Assembly (NCBI GenBank): GCA_003001795.1
Contig: PVNI01000001.1
Span: 248,001 to 312,000, forward strand
Direction of reading: 5' to 3'
Origin: Actinomadura viridilutea
Lineage (GTDB): Bacteria; Actinomycetota; Actinomycetes; Streptosporangiales; Streptosporangiaceae
DNA: 64,000 bases
Part shown: piece by piece, positions 62,951-64,000 of the stretch
Layout of the letters: each line of letters starts with the position of its first letter
Position numbering within the stretch: position 1 is the stretch's first letter
The notes under the pieces: model-generated
Seen by the model: the letters and a program-made list of their open reading frames with translations, nothing else
The model's database searches: none
What the model was told of the DNA's origin: nothing
Program-made: the position numbers and the translations under genes

Positions 62951-63770
62951 GAGCGCCACCAGGGGGCCGAGGCCGCTCGGCGCCTGGTGCGCACTTCGCC
63001 AAGGGGGAGAGGCGACTGTGCGAGGCGGCGCGGTGGCCTTGGCGCGCCTTCGCGTGAGAGGTTGTCGGCCGCCGACGGTGGGCGAAGTAGCGGGTCAACG
63101 CCTGGCGCACGTCGCAAATGATCAGCTCGCCGTCCGTGCGAGCGAGGTCGACCAGAGCGGTCTGATTCGTCATCCGGCATGGTCACGTTGATGGCGTGTG
63201 TCCGTTGACCATGGGGCGGTGGGCTCGGGCAGGTCAGCGCTTGGACGGGTGGGCGGATCGGTCGTAGCGGACCGGTCGGCGATCAACGGACCGGGTAGGT
63301 CCCGGCTGTTCGATCCCTCGTACCCGCCAACCGCTTGCCGCCCGGTGCGGCAGTCAGATGGCCGTCGAGGGGGAGGGCGTGGGGCGTGGTGGGGAGAGCC
63401 GCGGACTCGCCGACGGGTGTCGATTCCGGAATGTCGTGGATCTGAGGGGTATTCGGTTTGCGGCGGAGTCGGTGGGGCGGCCCGCCGAGATGCCGCGATA
63501 CCGCTAAGAAAAGGGAACGGCAGGAGAAGTGCCGACGTCGCCGTACGTACGCCCAGCTTGAAGTCGTCCGCCTATATGGCGGCGTCATCTTTAGCAGTCA
63601 TGTCGTGACGGACTGATCTCACCGTGCAAATTTTTTCGAGCGGGGAGTGTCAGTTTACTTTTATTGAAACATCGGGTCGGCAGGCTAGGTTCTGCTGGCG
63701 CTCCCAGACGGCGGGGGCGGTGTCCGTGAGGCGTACGTCGCCTCGCCGCGACTGACGGAGGAGAATCACG
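62951..63770. other. gene-poor stretch after the propeller array
   Basis: About 820 bp. The first 230 bp, joined to the broken sixth copy, carry open frames on both strands, without an RBS or a family I know. From about 63570 to 63690 GC drops, with A/T runs (GCAAATTTTTTCGAG, TTACTTTTATTGAAAC), probably the promoter region of the next gene. Confidence 0.45.
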
Positions 63771-63983
63771 ATGTTCAAGAAGACTTTCGCGGCCACGGGT
63801 CTAACGGTCGGTGCGGCCGCCGGGGCCCTGTTCCTGTCCACGCCCGCGCACGCCGACGAACAGACCGACGCTCCGCAGAACGTGATCATCATCTACAACA
63901 CCAACACGAACACCAACACGAACAACAACTCGGCCACCGCGACCGTGAGCGTCCCCGGCCTGCTGTCGCTCCTGGAGCTGTGA
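63771..63983 (+). CDS. small secreted Asn/Thr-repeat peptide
   Basis: The 70-residue precursor has a clear signal peptide: basic MFKK, hydrophobic core LTVGAAAGALFLS and the cleavage site THAHA-type PAHA|DE at about residue 28. The mature part of about 42 residues is NVIIIYNTNTNTNTNNNSATATVSVPGLLSLLEL, given here only as a hydrophobic IIIY, an (NT)4-NNN run and a hydrophobic end. It has no cysteine and is not a chaplin or rodlin that I can recognise. The alternating polar run between hydrophobic ends would suit beta aggregation or surface assembly (inference). ATG 63771 lies behind GGAGGAGA. Confidence 0.75.
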   Translation: MFKKTFAATGLTVGAAAGALFLSTPAHADEQTDAPQNVIIIYNTNTNTNTNNNSATATVSVPGLLSLLEL

Positions 63984-64000
63984 CCGCGTTCCGGGCGGAC

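Noticed and set aside
62616..63173. 185-codon minus-strand frame beginning MTNQTALVDLARTDGEL
   Set aside because: It runs antisense through the broken propeller copy and its leader, and the start has no RBS. The first 40 codons look protein-like, so a relic cannot be excluded.
63198..63608. Open frames on both strands after the propeller array
   Set aside because: No RBS, no hydrophobic or conserved segments, and both strands are open, as expected from GC content.
1..64000. tRNA, rRNA, intact insertion sequences and riboswitches
   Set aside because: None could be recognised by reading both strands; no transposase with a DDE or HUH motif was found.

Overview
The window is chromosomal DNA from a very GC-rich actinomycete. 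The evidence is near-total G/C in third codon positions, GTG and TTG starts, leaderless promoters, a conservon operon, ChaB, and actinobacterial sortase and PucR families. The gene content would suit Actinomadura or a relative in the Streptosporangiales, but that placement is inference. I see no rRNA, tRNA, CRISPR array or intact insertion sequence.

Layout. 1-1.03 kb: the tail of a Rieske protein and a small membrane protein. 1.07-10.7 kb (minus strand): a first exopolysaccharide (EPS) operon, transcribed from 10.68 kb downward. It encodes a Wzz-like protein, a sugar aminotransferase, a dehydratase-like SDR, a GT4 glycosyltransferase, Wzy-like and Wzx-like membrane proteins, a priming sugar transferase and a membrane-anchored glycosidase. 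A LuxR-type response regulator and a galE broken by an in-frame amber codon lie beyond its promoter end. 13-26.9 kb: mixed housekeeping and regulatory genes, namely two TetR regulators, a LysE exporter, a PucR regulator, a sphingosine-1-phosphate-lyase-like decarboxylase, a D,D-carboxypeptidase with a huge acidic tail, a DUF4239 protein, a class V aminotransferase, an ABC exporter under a MerR-type operator, and a methyltransferase. 26.96-27.87 kb: an unexplained tandem array of about 280-bp units.

28.3-32.6 kb: a complete conservon (sensor, roadblock, DUF742, GTPase) with a CYP157-like P450 that lacks the ExxR arginine. 32.8-38.5 kb: ChaB, small proteins, a GT4 enzyme, and a sortase translationally coupled to a secreted metzincin. 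39.05-51.7 kb (plus strand): a second EPS locus with a priming transferase, polymerase, MurJ-like flippase, NodB deacetylase, two GT4 enzymes and a Wzz-like protein, then an opposing GH26-like hydrolase, an ATP-grasp ligase and a FAD oxidoreductase. The last two suggest an unusual amino-type decoration.

52.2-63.98 kb is the most distinctive part. Two signal-less TIG-domain proteins are followed by five tandem paralogues of a secreted seven-bladed YVTN beta-propeller. Each propeller is exactly 7 x about 42 residues, with a strong RBS and a long GC-rich hairpin downstream. A sixth copy is truncated and frameshifted. A small secreted Asn/Thr-repeat peptide closes the window. The array shows recent duplication and homogenisation and looks like a diversifying secreted-protein locus of unknown role. 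Together with the two EPS loci, the sortase and the secreted proteases and hydrolases, it makes the window largely a cell-surface region.
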